Positions 45,184 to 54,655 of a stretch of 64,000 nt of DNA are shown here, in pieces. Origin of the DNA: Brucella anthropi_A (GTDB lineage: Bacteria; Pseudomonadota; Alphaproteobacteria; Rhizobiales; Rhizobiaceae); the NCBI RefSeq assembly GCF_046630315.1, contig NZ_LQBD01000015.1, positions 1 to 64,000 on the forward strand. Reading direction: 5' to 3'. The notes under the pieces are model-generated. The model was not told the origin of the DNA, searched no databases, and saw nothing but the letters and a program-made list of their open reading frames with translations. Position numbers and translations under genes: made by a program. How positions within the stretch are numbered: the stretch's first letter is position 1; the number at the start of each line of letters is the position of its first letter.

Positions 45184-45975
45184 TCAACCCCTTCCCCCCT
45201 TATCCTCGCTGTCTTGGCCTGAAAATCGGTCTCCACCTTTCTCAAGGCGGCGATAGCGCCACAACCATGTTCCGACAACCCCGATCAGGGCCAGAGCGAG
45301 GCCGTACCATGTTACCGCATACTGCAGATGGTTGTTGGGAAAATCGATAATCGTCACGCCGCCAATGGGTAGACCACCCGGATTGGGCTTGTTGTCGGCA
45401 TCGATGAAGAACGGCACGACCGCATCCAGATTTGGCAAACCGGCGCTTGTCCCCATCGCGACCCAGTCTTTCCAGTAGAAAATATTCTTGGGCGCATCAT
45501 TGTCGGGCAGGAAGAAACCCGGCTTCGCCGACAATGGATCGCGTGCCAGACCGGTCACACTGACCGGGCCATCAACCTGCCCTTCCATCCGCGTTGCCGG
45601 ATCTTTTTTCTCGTATGGAACAAAGCCGCGATTGACCAGAATGAAGCGTCCGTCTTCCAGCATCAGCGGCGTATAGACATTGTAACCGGCAGCCCCGTCA
45701 TGCGTGGCCAGAAAATGCCGCTCACCCTGATGCATGAAGGTGCCCGAAACCGTCACCGGACGATATTCGACGGTGCCTTCCTGCTTGTAGAGCTTTTCCA
45801 TTTCCGACAGCGGCAATGGCGGTTCGTGAATGCGCTGTTCGGTCGATGCGATCAGCGCTTCCTTCCATTGCAGGCGTTCCATCTGCCACGTGCCGAGCGC
45901 CAGCAGAATGACCAGCGCAATGGAGGACGCGATGACGACGCCCCATGGAAAACGCGATGTATGTTTCAGCGTCAT
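45184..45975 (-). CDS. SURF1-family cytochrome oxidase assembly protein
   Basis: This 263-residue protein has membrane helices at both ends (about 10-32 and 228-248) and a periplasmic domain with the family motifs LLALGTWQMERLQWKEALI, RFILVNRGFVP and HLQYAVTWYGLAL. SURF1 aids heme a insertion into subunit I of aa3 oxidase. ATG 45975 overlaps the stop of the DUF983 gene (ATGA). Confidence 0.93.
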   Translation of the reverse strand: MTLKHTSRFPWGVVIASSIALVILLALGTWQMERLQWKEALIASTEQRIHEPPLPLSEMEKLYKQEGTVEYRPVTVSGTFMHQGERHFLATHDGAAGYNVYTPLMLEDGRFILVNRGFVPYEKKDPATRMEGQVDGPVSVTGLARDPLSAKPGFFLPDNDAPKNIFYWKDWVAMGTSAGLPNLDAVVPFFIDADNKPNPGGLPIGGVTIIDFPNNHLQYAVTWYGLALALIGVVGTWLWRYRRLEKGGDRFSGQDSEDKGGRG

Positions 45976-46355
45976 TTGTTGCTGTCCAGACGCCCCTGCT
46001 CGGCCTTGTGGCGATATTGCATATTGATGAGAATGCCCTTGGCCCATCGCATGGCCACAAGGCTGAGGATGATCGCAAGCGGCACCCACAGGATGAAGTG
46101 CACCCAGAGCGGCGGCCCGACATTCACTTCCATCCAGAGCGCGAGGCCGACGACGATGAAACCGATGATCAGGATGACGAAAGCCGCCGGGCCGTCACCG
46201 GAATCCGCAAAGGAATAATCCAGCCCGCAAGCCTTGCAGCGCGGGGCGACTTTCAGAAAACCGTCGAACAGCTTCCCCTCGCCGCAACACGGGCAATGTC
46301 CGGCGATGCCGCTCTTTATGGGATCGACCGGAGGATAAATGTTCTGATCCGGCAT
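45972..46355 (-). CDS. DUF983 membrane protein with a zinc-ribbon motif
   Basis: The 127-residue protein has a Cys4 knuckle (CPCCG...CKACG, about residues 21-44) and two membrane helices. DUF983 genes lie with oxidase genes throughout Rhizobiales, suggesting a part in oxidase assembly; this is inference. It is coupled to surf1 downstream and follows coxC. Confidence 0.88.
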   Translation of the reverse strand: MPDQNIYPPVDPIKSGIAGHCPCCGEGKLFDGFLKVAPRCKACGLDYSFADSGDGPAAFVILIIGFIVVGLALWMEVNVGPPLWVHFILWVPLAIILSLVAMRWAKGILINMQYRHKAEQGRLDSNK

Positions 46356-46438
46356 CGCGTTTCCCTTTTCAACATCGGTTCACAAACAAAAGGCGGCCAT
46401 GTTGCCAGGGCCGCCTCGAAACTTGTCGCCACCGGCGA

Positions 46439-47317
46439 TCAACCGCCATGCATCGGCGCGCCCCAGCCGCCCCATACATAAATGGCGAAGAACAGGAACA
46501 GCCAGACCACGTCAACGAAGTGCCAGTACCAGGCAGCGGCTTCGAAACCGAAATGCTGCGTCGGCGTGAAGTCGCCGCCAATCGCCCGGAAGAGGCACAC
46601 CAGAAGGAAGATCGTACCGATGATAACGTGGAAACCGTGGAAGCCGGTCGCCATGAAGAACGTTGCACCGTAGATCGAATCCTTGAACGCGAATGGTGCG
46701 TGGATATATTCGTAGGCCTGCACGAAGGAGAACAGGACACCGAGAGCGACAGTGATCGCCAGGCCGGTAATCATGCCCTTGCGGTCATTGTGCAGCAGGG
46801 CATGGTGCGCCCAGGTCAGTGTCGTGCCCGACAGAAGCAGGATCACGGTATTGTAGAGCGGCAGGTGCAGCGGATCGAGAACCTCGATGCCCTTCGGAGG
46901 CCAGACGCCACCCGTAAATTCGGCGCGCGCCACCTGATGCACTTCATTCGGAAAGAGGCTGGCATCGAAGAACGCCCAGAACCAGGCCACGAAGAACATG
47001 ACTTCCGAGGCGATGAACATAATCATGCCATAGCGCAGATGCAGCGACACGACACGGGTATGGTGCCCCTCATGCCCTTCCTTGATCGTATCGGACCACC
47101 AGCCATACATGCAGTAGAGCACGATGGCGAGGCCGATGAAGAAAATCCATGGCGTCACCACATTGAGGCCGAAGAACGGCAGCTCGCCTGCATTGATGTA
47201 ACGCATCCAGGCAATACCGCCGACGGCAAGCACGAATGCACCCACGGAGCTCAGGAACGGCCAAGGGCTGGGCGCGATGATATGATAGTCGTGATTTTTC
47301 TGATGAACGTCGGCCAT
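46439..47317 (-). CDS. coxC: Cytochrome c oxidase subunit III
   Basis: The 292-residue protein has seven membrane helices. Typical features are HDYHIIAPSPWPFLSS at the N-terminus, SEVMFFVAWFWAFFDASL, HHALLHNDRKG and the final YWHFVDVVWLFLF. It binds lipids near subunit I and helps keep the aa3 oxidase stable. ATG 47317 (MADVHQKNHDYH) is the standard start. A 158-bp gap separates it from ctaG. Confidence 0.97.
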   Translation of the reverse strand: MADVHQKNHDYHIIAPSPWPFLSSVGAFVLAVGGIAWMRYINAGELPFFGLNVVTPWIFFIGLAIVLYCMYGWWSDTIKEGHEGHHTRVVSLHLRYGMIMFIASEVMFFVAWFWAFFDASLFPNEVHQVARAEFTGGVWPPKGIEVLDPLHLPLYNTVILLLSGTTLTWAHHALLHNDRKGMITGLAITVALGVLFSFVQAYEYIHAPFAFKDSIYGATFFMATGFHGFHVIIGTIFLLVCLFRAIGGDFTPTQHFGFEAAAWYWHFVDVVWLFLFFAIYVWGGWGAPMHGG

Positions 47318-47475
47318 GTCTCTCCCCGTAAATCCCCTTAGGGGCTCCTCTCTCGTACCTTCCTGCTTAACCCCCAACCGGGCTGCCAAGCAAGTCTGTC
47401 TGTAACAAGCGGTATCTCAATCAGAATAAAACCGCTTCAGTCTTTTGTCTTTGCGGCATTATGCGCCGCTCGGTC

Positions 47476-48087
47476 TCAGCTTCCGTTGTTTGACGTCTCA
47501 ACCTTGGCATTCGCCACCGGCTTCGGCTTCTCGATCGGAAAGAATGTATAGGACAGCGTGATCGTCTTGACGTCCTTCAGGTCAGGATCGTTGACGATCT
47601 CCGGATCGACAAAGAACACGACCGGCATTTCCATGTCTTCGCCCGGCTGCAAGGTCGTATCCGTGAAGCAGAAGCATTCGACCTTGTTGAAATAGGCCCC
47701 TGCCCGACCCGGCGCGACGTTGAAGCTTGCGCGGCCATAGGTCGGCTCATCGAAGAGATTGCGCGCCTCGTATTTGATCATCGTCGTTTCGCCGATGCGG
47801 ACCGTCACCTCACGCTGCACAGGCTTGAAATCCCATGGCAGGCCATTGGCCATGTTCGCGTCGAAACGCACCTTGATGGTCTTGTCCAGAATGGTATCGG
47901 AATATTGCTCGACACGTTGTGTCGTGCCGCCATAGCCCGTCACCTGGCAGAAAATGCGGTAAAGCGGAACGGAGGCATAGGCTGCACCGATCATGCAGAC
48001 AAAGAAAGACAGGCAAGCAAAAGCAATCGTTGCATTGGAACGCTGCTGCTTTTTCAGCTTTTGATCCTTCTCCCGCAGATCCGCCAT
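47476..48087 (-). CDS. ctaG: CtaG/Cox11 copper chaperone
   Basis: The 203-residue protein has one membrane anchor (about 18-38) and a periplasmic Ig-like domain with KVECFCFTDTTLQPGE; the CFCF pair binds copper. It delivers copper to the CuB site of subunit I. ATG 48087 follows GGGAGGAG, a very strong ribosome site. Confidence 0.96.
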   Translation of the reverse strand: MADLREKDQKLKKQQRSNATIAFACLSFFVCMIGAAYASVPLYRIFCQVTGYGGTTQRVEQYSDTILDKTIKVRFDANMANGLPWDFKPVQREVTVRIGETTMIKYEARNLFDEPTYGRASFNVAPGRAGAYFNKVECFCFTDTTLQPGEDMEMPVVFFVDPEIVNDPDLKDVKTITLSYTFFPIEKPKPVANAKVETSNNGS

Positions 48088-48107
48088 TTTCTCCTCCCAG
48101 ATGATTT

Positions 48108-48293
48108 TTAAAGCGGCCGCACCAGAATATTCGCGCCCAGTTTCGCAATCGTGCCGACGTAAACAAGGAGCACAAACAGCGCCAGCGCGATTGCCAGTCC
48201 CCACGAGCGATTGCGCTGGGCTCGCTTCTGCTGCTCCGTCGGAACAATCAATTCCAGCTTGCTGTCCACCGGCTTTTGTGCGGTTTTATCCAT
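48108..48293 (-). CDS. CoxF-like small membrane protein
   Basis: A 61-residue peptide with one membrane helix (about 31-55) preceded by a basic segment QQKRAQRNRSWG. A small gene of this kind sits between ctaB and ctaG in alphaproteobacterial cox operons. The ATG shares one base with the ctaB stop, so translation is coupled. Exact function is unknown. Confidence 0.85.
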   Translation of the reverse strand: MDKTAQKPVDSKLELIVPTEQQKRAQRNRSWGLAIALALFVLLVYVGTIAKLGANILVRPL

Positions 48294-49240
48294 CAGAACA
48301 CTCCAAAGGCGGCCAGCGCCTTCATGACCAGCGCTTCCACAAGCAGCACCGCAAACAATCCCGACAGGTAAAGCAGCGAGAAACGGAACAGCTTGCGGGC
48401 AGCGGCCAGCATTGCAGATTGCGAACCGGCAGCCCACAGGCGCCACGCATAATAAACGAAAGCCAGGCCAAGCAGCGTCGAGATCGCGCCATAGACAGGG
48501 CCTGCGAAGCCCAGCACCCACGGCAGAACGCCGACCGGCGCCATAAGGATCGCATAGAACAGCGCCTGACGCCGGGTCGAAAGCTCACCCTTCACGTTCG
48601 GCATCATGGGGATGCGCGCTGCTTCATAATCATTGGCTGAAAAGAGCGACAATGCCCAGAAATGCGGCGGCGTCCACAGGAAGATAATCATGAACAGGAC
48701 AACACTGTCCCAGGTGATCTCGCCGGTCGCGGCGGCCCAGCCGATCATCGGCGGAAATGCGCCCGCAGCACCGCCGATAACGATATTCTGCGGTGTCGAA
48801 CGCTTCAGCCACATCGTATAGATGACGGCATAGAAGAAAATCGTGAAAGCGAGCAACGCAGCCGCCAGCCAGTTGACCATCAGCCCAAGCGTGATGACGG
48901 AAAAGGCGGAAAGTGTCAGGCCGAAAGCCAGCACCTGGCCGGGCGCGATGATGCCCGCCGGAATGGGCCGGTTGCGCGTGCGCTTCATCACCGCGTCGAT
49001 ATCGGCATCATACCACATGTTCAGCGCGCCGGACGCTCCGGCGCCGACGGCGATGCACAAGATGCTGATGGCGGCAAGGACAGGGTTCATATGTCCCGGT
49101 GCGACCACCAGCCCGACCAGCCCGGTGAAGACCACGAGGGACATCACGCGGGGCTTCAAAAGAACAAGGTAATCGCGCGCAGTCGCCTCGGAGAGAGCGA
49201 GCGAATCGTCGGTACCTGCGTTTTTTTCCACCAGAGACAT
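48293..49240 (-). CDS. ctaB: Protoheme IX farnesyltransferase (heme O synthase)
   Basis: The 315-residue protein has about nine membrane helices and the prenyltransferase Asp motifs NMWYDADIDAVMKRTRNRPI and SANDYEAARIPMMP. It adds a farnesyl group to heme b, the first step to heme a for aa3 oxidase. ATG 49240 (MSLVEKNAG) is the usual start; the frame stays open upstream to 49471 but has no similarity. Between coxA and coxF. Confidence 0.97.
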   Translation of the reverse strand: MSLVEKNAGTDDSLALSEATARDYLVLLKPRVMSLVVFTGLVGLVVAPGHMNPVLAAISILCIAVGAGASGALNMWYDADIDAVMKRTRNRPIPAGIIAPGQVLAFGLTLSAFSVITLGLMVNWLAAALLAFTIFFYAVIYTMWLKRSTPQNIVIGGAAGAFPPMIGWAAATGEITWDSVVLFMIIFLWTPPHFWALSLFSANDYEAARIPMMPNVKGELSTRRQALFYAILMAPVGVLPWVLGFAGPVYGAISTLLGLAFVYYAWRLWAAGSQSAMLAAARKLFRFSLLYLSGLFAVLLVEALVMKALAAFGVF

Positions 49241-49471
49241 TTTAACTTCAAAAACCTCAAGTTCACCGGTCCGGACACCGCGCCCCCTACAGCGCGGATC
49301 GGCACCAATCACAACAATGTCCTCCCGGAAACCATTCTGTTTCCACCGGAAATGCCGTGCCTGATGGCCGACTTTTCGTCTACCGGCGACGGGCGGAACA
49401 GAATGCCGCCCGCCAATAGCACATTTTACAAGGCCGGGCGAAGTCTTTTCCGGACTCCGCCCGACGCACAA

Positions 49472-51148
49472 TTACTTGATGCGCGGCAACTGTTCCCACT
49501 GGTGGAACGGCGGCGGCGACGAAAGCTGCCATTCCAGCGTGGTTGCACCTTCACCCCACGGATTTGCACCGGCTTCACGCTTCTTCGCGAATGCCTCGAA
49601 GACATTGTAGAGGAAGATCAGGACGGCGAAGCCCGAAATATAGGAGCCGTAAGACGACACCATGTTCCAGCCCGCATAGGCATCAGGATAGTCGATGTAG
49701 CGGCGCGGCATGCCGGCCAGACCAAGGAAATGCTGCGGGAAGAAGACCAGGTTCACACCAACGAATGTGACCCAGAAGTGCAGCTTGGCCGTGAACTCAT
49801 TGTACATGTAGCCGCTCATCTTCGGGAACCAGTAGTACCAGCCCGCGAAGATCGCAAACACTGCACCAAGCGATAGCACGTAATGGAAGTGCGCCACGAC
49901 GTAATAGGTGTCATGCAGTGCGCGGTCGAGACCGGCATTGGCGAGCTGAACGCCCGTTACACCGCCAACGGTGAACAGGAAGATGAAGCCGATCGCCCAC
50001 AGCATCGGCGCCCGGAAGGTGATCGAGCCGCCCCACATCGTCGCGATCCATGAGAAGATCTTGATCCCTGTCGGAACCGCGATCACCATCGTGGCGAACA
50101 CGAAGTAACGCTGCGTATCGAGCGACAGGCCGACCGTATACATGTGGTGGGCCCAGACGACGAAGCCGACGACACCGATCGCGACCATGGCGTAAGCCAT
50201 GCCGAGATAACCGAAGATCGGCTTGCGCGAGAAGGTCGATACGATGTGGCTTACGATGCCGAAGCCCGGCAGGATGAGGATGTACACTTCCGGGTGCCCG
50301 AAGAACCAGAACAGGTGCTGGTACAGAATCGGATCACCGCCGCCATCGGGCGCGAAGAAAGTCGTTCCGAAGTTGCGATCGGTCAGCAGCATGGTGATGC
50401 CACCAGCCAGAACCGGCAGCGAAAGCAGAAGCAGGAACGCCGTCACCAGCACGGCCCATGCAAAGAGCGGCATCTTGTGCAGCGTCATGCCCGGTGCGCG
50501 CATGTTGAGGATCGTGGTGATGAAATTGATCGCACCGAGGATCGACGAGGCACCGGAAATGTGGATGGCGAGGATGGCGAAGTCCACAGCCGGTCCGGGC
50601 TGGCCCGAGGTCGAAAGAGGCGGATAGAGCGTCCAGCCGCCGCCCGGACCCCAGCCGCCGGGCGCGGATGGCATGAACAGCGAGATCAGCAGCAGAAGCA
50701 GCGCTGGCGGCAGAAGCCAGAACGAAATGTTGTTCATGCGCGGGAAGGCCATGTCCGGCGCGCCGATCATCAGCGGCACCATCCAGTTGGCGAAACCGCC
50801 GATCAGCGCCGGCATGACCATGAAGAAGATCATGACCAGAGCATGCGCCGAAGTGAACACATTGAACATCTGCTTACCGGCATCGAGCGCGGCGTCGCCC
50901 TCAACACCGTAGACCATGGATGCAAGGCCATGGAAAATCTGGATGCCCGGCTCCTGGAGTTCGGCGCGCATCGCGATGGACAAGGCGCCGCCGATGATCC
51001 CGGAGATGATTGCAAAAATCAGGTACAGTGTACCGATGTCTTTATGATTGGTCGAGTATACCCAACGAACCCAGCCATGCGGCTTGTGATCGCCATCTTT
51101 ATCATGGGCATTTTGGGCACCATGTTCGTGAGCTGCTGTGCCAGCCAT
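49472..51148 (-). CDS. coxA: Cytochrome c oxidase subunit I
   Basis: The 558-residue catalytic subunit has twelve membrane helices. It holds the CuB/heme a3 motif FFGHPEVYILILPGFG (with the His-Tyr crosslink) and AHHMYTVGL, plus HDTYYVVAHFHYVLSLG with heme ligands. It reduces oxygen to water and pumps protons. The N-terminus is His-rich (HEHGAQNAHDKDGDHKPH). It lies 41 bp downstream of coxB. Confidence 0.98.
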   Translation of the reverse strand: MAGTAAHEHGAQNAHDKDGDHKPHGWVRWVYSTNHKDIGTLYLIFAIISGIIGGALSIAMRAELQEPGIQIFHGLASMVYGVEGDAALDAGKQMFNVFTSAHALVMIFFMVMPALIGGFANWMVPLMIGAPDMAFPRMNNISFWLLPPALLLLLISLFMPSAPGGWGPGGGWTLYPPLSTSGQPGPAVDFAILAIHISGASSILGAINFITTILNMRAPGMTLHKMPLFAWAVLVTAFLLLLSLPVLAGGITMLLTDRNFGTTFFAPDGGGDPILYQHLFWFFGHPEVYILILPGFGIVSHIVSTFSRKPIFGYLGMAYAMVAIGVVGFVVWAHHMYTVGLSLDTQRYFVFATMVIAVPTGIKIFSWIATMWGGSITFRAPMLWAIGFIFLFTVGGVTGVQLANAGLDRALHDTYYVVAHFHYVLSLGAVFAIFAGWYYWFPKMSGYMYNEFTAKLHFWVTFVGVNLVFFPQHFLGLAGMPRRYIDYPDAYAGWNMVSSYGSYISGFAVLIFLYNVFEAFAKKREAGANPWGEGATTLEWQLSSPPPFHQWEQLPRIK

Positions 51149-51189
51149 GGAATTCGCTCCCGTTTTTCAACAGTCTTGGCGTTCGGGAT

Positions 51190-52074
51190 CTAAAGACCCG
51201 CCGCAGCCACCTTATCGTTTGCGCCACCTTCAACAGCGGCCTGAAGCGCCTTGTTCGCACCGTTCAGATCCGATCCCGCAGCGGCGATCCAGGTCTGATA
51301 CTGATCTTTTGAGACAACGCGCACGGCAATCGGCATGAAGCCATGATCCTTGCCGCAAAGCTCGGAGCACTGACCGTAATACAGGCCTTCCTTGTCCGCC
51401 TTGAACCAGGCTTCGTTGATGCGGCCCGGAACAGCGTCCATCTTCACGCCGAACGCCGGGATGGTCCAGGAATGGATCACGTCGGCGGCGGTGACGAGAA
51501 GGCGAACCGTTTCGCCAACCGGAACCACGACTTCATTGTCGACAGCCAGAAGACGCGGATAACGCGCACGATCCTCTTTCCCGGCGGCGGCGCGATCGGC
51601 ATCCTTCAACAGAAGGGAATCGAAGCTGACCGGATTATCGACCTGATATTCGTAACCCCAGTACCACTGATATCCCGTCGCCTTGACCGTCAGCGTCGGA
51701 TCTTCAGGCGAATATTGCGCCGTCAGAAGCTGGAAGGACGGAACCGCGAGGAACAGCAGAATGATGACCGGCCCAACGGTCCAGATCACCTCGATAGCGG
51801 TATTGTGGCTGGTTTTGGATGGCTCCGGATTTGCGCTGGCGCGAAAGCGCAGCACGACCCAGACCAGCAAAAACAGAACCAGCAAGGTAATGGGAATGAT
51901 AAACCAGAGCGTATAACGCTCAAACCAATGAATCTGTTCGGCAATCCCAGTCGCTGCGTCCTGAAATCTCCATTCCCAGGGACGCGGCTGGTCCGCGAAA
52001 GCGGCACCAGTCGTCCACAGCACTGCAAGAGCGCCGCCGAAGGCGCCCCTCGTTGTGGCAACAATCTTATCCAC
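51190..52074 (-). CDS. coxB: Cytochrome c oxidase subunit II, GTG start
   Basis: The 294-residue protein has a signal peptide (to about AFA, residue 27), two membrane helices and a CuA domain with QWYWGYEY, HSWTIPAFGVKMD and GQCSELCGKDHGFMP, which contains the two CuA cysteines. It accepts electrons from cytochrome c. The GTG at 52074 is chosen because GGGAGAGA lies just upstream and it yields a normal signal peptide; upstream ATGs would add an unconserved stretch. First gene of the cox run. Confidence 0.95.
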   Translation of the reverse strand: MDKIVATTRGAFGGALAVLWTTGAAFADQPRPWEWRFQDAATGIAEQIHWFERYTLWFIIPITLLVLFLLVWVVLRFRASANPEPSKTSHNTAIEVIWTVGPVIILLFLAVPSFQLLTAQYSPEDPTLTVKATGYQWYWGYEYQVDNPVSFDSLLLKDADRAAAGKEDRARYPRLLAVDNEVVVPVGETVRLLVTAADVIHSWTIPAFGVKMDAVPGRINEAWFKADKEGLYYGQCSELCGKDHGFMPIAVRVVSKDQYQTWIAAAGSDLNGANKALQAAVEGGANDKVAAAGL

Positions 52075-52490
52075 CAGAACTCTCTCCCTTTTCGCCCTTT
52101 CGAGCTGGACGCCGGACGCTAAAGACGGCCGCATCCCCCGTCGGCGTTCAAACCACACCTTAGCGCACACCGCAAGGAAGGCGAATATGTTCCTGTGCGG
52201 CATTTTTGCGCGCAGCCCCCATGCGGAAAAGCCAATGTTCAAGCTTATTCAATGTACAGGAAGGGGCACAGGAAGGGTTCGCCTCCACCGCGAAAACTTG
52301 GGAAAACCGCAGGAAACCCATAATGAAGCCATGATTTGACAAGACGTTTCTTTTAACGTGCCGCGTGACAATCGATGCAACAGACGGTATCACCGTTGCG
52401 ATGATGGCCAAGACCGTTAAACGCCAGTCACGGCGCTTTTCATGGCCAATGCAGCGCGTTAACGTCCCGGTGATTCGATCTGGAGATTTC
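52075..52490. other. Divergent intergenic region coxB / IalB-family gene
   Basis: This 416-bp region must carry the promoters for the cox operon and for the plus-strand exported protein. I could not assign a promoter with confidence. No repeat, tRNA or coding frame of its own is convincing. Confidence 0.45.
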
Positions 52491-53105
52491 ATGACTTTTC
52501 GCATGCCTGCCCGCCGCACGATCAGCCAGCGCCTCGCAATCCTTGCAACAGGCGCCAGCATGGCACTCGCCGTTGCAACGCTTCCGTCCGTTGCCCAGGA
52601 CAAACCGGCGCAATTACAAACCCTGCAGGAGGCTCCCGCAGCCCAGTCGCAGGCGGCCCCGACCAGCCCGCAGCAGAGCGGCAAGCTCAAGTCGCAGCAT
52701 GGCGCCTGGTCCGTCCTTTGCGACACACCTGCCGGCGCCAAGACGGAACAGTGCGCGCTGATCCAGAACGTGGTGGCCGCGAAACGCCCGGAACTCGGCC
52801 TTTCGGTCGTCGTCCTCAAGACCGCGGACAACAAGGCGCGCATTCTGCGCGTTCTGGCCCCGCTTGGCGTTCTGTTGCCCAACGGCCTGGGCCTCAATGT
52901 CGATGGCAAGGATATCGGCCGCGCCTATTTCGTGCGCTGCTTCGAAGACGGCTGCTATGCAGAAGTGATCCTTGAAGACGATCTTTTGAAGACGTTGCGC
53001 AGCGGCAAGGCGGCAACCTTCATCGTCTTCCAGACGCCGGAAGAAGGCGTCGGCATTCCGGTGGATCTGAAAGGGTTTGGCGAAGGCTTCGACGCCCTCC
53101 CCTAA
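52491..53105 (+). CDS. Invasion-associated locus B (IalB) family exported protein
   Basis: This 204-residue protein has a signal peptide (cleavage near VAQ, about residue 31), a Pro/Ala/Gln-rich linker and the IalB domain with HGAWSVLCDT, CALIQNVV and VRCFEDGCYAEV; the cysteines probably form disulfides. IalB relatives were named for erythrocyte invasion in Bartonella, but many Rhizobiales without that life style have them, so the role here is unsure. ATG 52491 follows GGAG. Terminated by a hairpin. Confidence 0.9.
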   Translation: MTFRMPARRTISQRLAILATGASMALAVATLPSVAQDKPAQLQTLQEAPAAQSQAAPTSPQQSGKLKSQHGAWSVLCDTPAGAKTEQCALIQNVVAAKRPELGLSVVVLKTADNKARILRVLAPLGVLLPNGLGLNVDGKDIGRAYFVRCFEDGCYAEVILEDDLLKTLRSGKAATFIVFQTPEEGVGIPVDLKGFGEGFDALP

Positions 53106-53145
53106 GAACTGTCGATATTCCGGCACCGGAATATCGATAGTTCTT
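53104..53145 (+). terminator. Terminator hairpin after the IalB-family gene
   Basis: Near-perfect palindrome GAACTGTCGATATTCCGG / CCGGAATATCGATAGTTC with one mismatch, followed by TTC. It begins at the stop codon of the IalB-family gene. Confidence 0.7.
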
Positions 53146-53217
53146 CATCGCGTGGTTGTCCTCAACCGATTTAAGGCTTACATCCTGCAACAGACACATG
53201 CTGCAGGATTTGTTTTC

Positions 53218-54630
53218 ATGAAAAGCCTGATCGACAGTTTCGACGCCTCCCGCGACGATATCGAGCGCCTTGTCGCCCAAAGCCTGAAGGGCGGCGACGA
53301 TGGCGAACTCTTCGTGGAGTATCGCGAAGCCGAAGCCCTCGTTTTCGATAATGGCCGCCTCAAGACCGGCTCTTTCAACCAGGATCAAGGCTTTGGCCTA
53401 CGCTCGGTTGCGGGTGAAGCCATCGGCTATGCCCATGCCGGCGATCTTTCGCTTGCCGCGCTGAAACGCGCCTCGGACGCGGTTTCCGCCACACTGAAAG
53501 GCTATGGCGGCACCTATTCCCCTGCTCCGGCGGGCACCAACCGCCACCTCTATACGGATGAAAACCCGATCGGCGCACCGGGCTTCGACGCCAAGGTGCA
53601 GCTTCTGCAACAGATCGACGCCTATCTGCGCGCCAAAGACCCAAAAGTCCGTCAGGTTTCCGTTTCGCTTGCTGGTTCATGGCAACAGGTGGAAATCCTG
53701 CGCGCCGACGGTCATTTCGTCCGTGATATACGGCCCATGGTGCGATTGAGCGTTTCCGTGGTGGCAGGCAGCGGCGACCGTCAGGAGTCGGGTTCCCATA
53801 CTGTGGGCGGACGCAAGGGCTTTGGCGAATTCATCAGCACGACAAGCTGGCAGCATGCCGCCGACGAAGCATTGCGTCAGGCGCTCGTCAATCTGGAAGC
53901 CATCCCGGCCCCGGCAGGCACATTCGATATCGTTCTGGCCAATGGCTGGCCGGGCGTGATGCTGCATGAAGCGGTCGGGCATGGGCTGGAAGGCGATTTC
54001 AACCGCAAAAAGACATCTGCTTTCGCTGGCCTGCTCGGACAGCAGGTCGCCGCCAAGGGCGTAACCGTGGTGGACGACGGCACGATTGCCGAGCGCCGTG
54101 GCTCACTGACCATCGATGATGAAGGCACGCCCACCAACCGCACCGTGCTGATCGAGGATGGCAAGCTCGTCAATTACATGCAGGACAGGCAGAATGCGCG
54201 GCTGATGGGCATGGAAGCGACCGGCAATGGACGCCGCGAATCCTATGCGCATGCGCCGATGCCGCGCATGACCAACACCTATATGCTGTCCGGCGACAAG
54301 ACGCCGGAAGAAATCATCGCCTCGATGAAGAAGGGAATCTATGCGGTTTCCTTCGGCGGCGGTCAGGTGGATATCACATCGGGCAAGTTCGTGTTCGGCT
54401 GCACCGAGGCCTATATGATCGAGGACGGCAAGGTGGGAGCGCCCATCAAGGGTGCGATGCTGATCGGCAACGGACCGGATGCGATGAAGCGTATATCCAT
54501 GATCGGCAACGATATGAAGCTCGATACCGGCAGCGGCAATTGCGGCAAGGGCGGGCAATGGGTGCCGGTCGGCGTCGGCCAGCCGCATCTGCGCATGGAC
54601 CAGGTAACAGTGGGCGGCACCGCGCTCTAA
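53218..54630 (+). CDS. tldD: Metalloprotease TldD
   Basis: The 470-residue protein has the active-site motif HEAVGH (His250, Glu251, His255), preceded by NGWPGVML and followed by GLEGDFNRKKTSAF. TldD with TldE(PmbA) forms a zinc peptidase that degrades unfolded peptides and matures some peptides. No pmbA is adjacent. ATG 53218 gives the normal start MKSLIDSFDA. Confidence 0.97.
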   Translation: MKSLIDSFDASRDDIERLVAQSLKGGDDGELFVEYREAEALVFDNGRLKTGSFNQDQGFGLRSVAGEAIGYAHAGDLSLAALKRASDAVSATLKGYGGTYSPAPAGTNRHLYTDENPIGAPGFDAKVQLLQQIDAYLRAKDPKVRQVSVSLAGSWQQVEILRADGHFVRDIRPMVRLSVSVVAGSGDRQESGSHTVGGRKGFGEFISTTSWQHAADEALRQALVNLEAIPAPAGTFDIVLANGWPGVMLHEAVGHGLEGDFNRKKTSAFAGLLGQQVAAKGVTVVDDGTIAERRGSLTIDDEGTPTNRTVLIEDGKLVNYMQDRQNARLMGMEATGNGRRESYAHAPMPRMTNTYMLSGDKTPEEIIASMKKGIYAVSFGGGQVDITSGKFVFGCTEAYMIEDGKVGAPIKGAMLIGNGPDAMKRISMIGNDMKLDTGSGNCGKGGQWVPVGVGQPHLRMDQVTVGGTAL

Positions 54631-54655
54631 ACCCTATTCAGGAGCAAAAACATTG

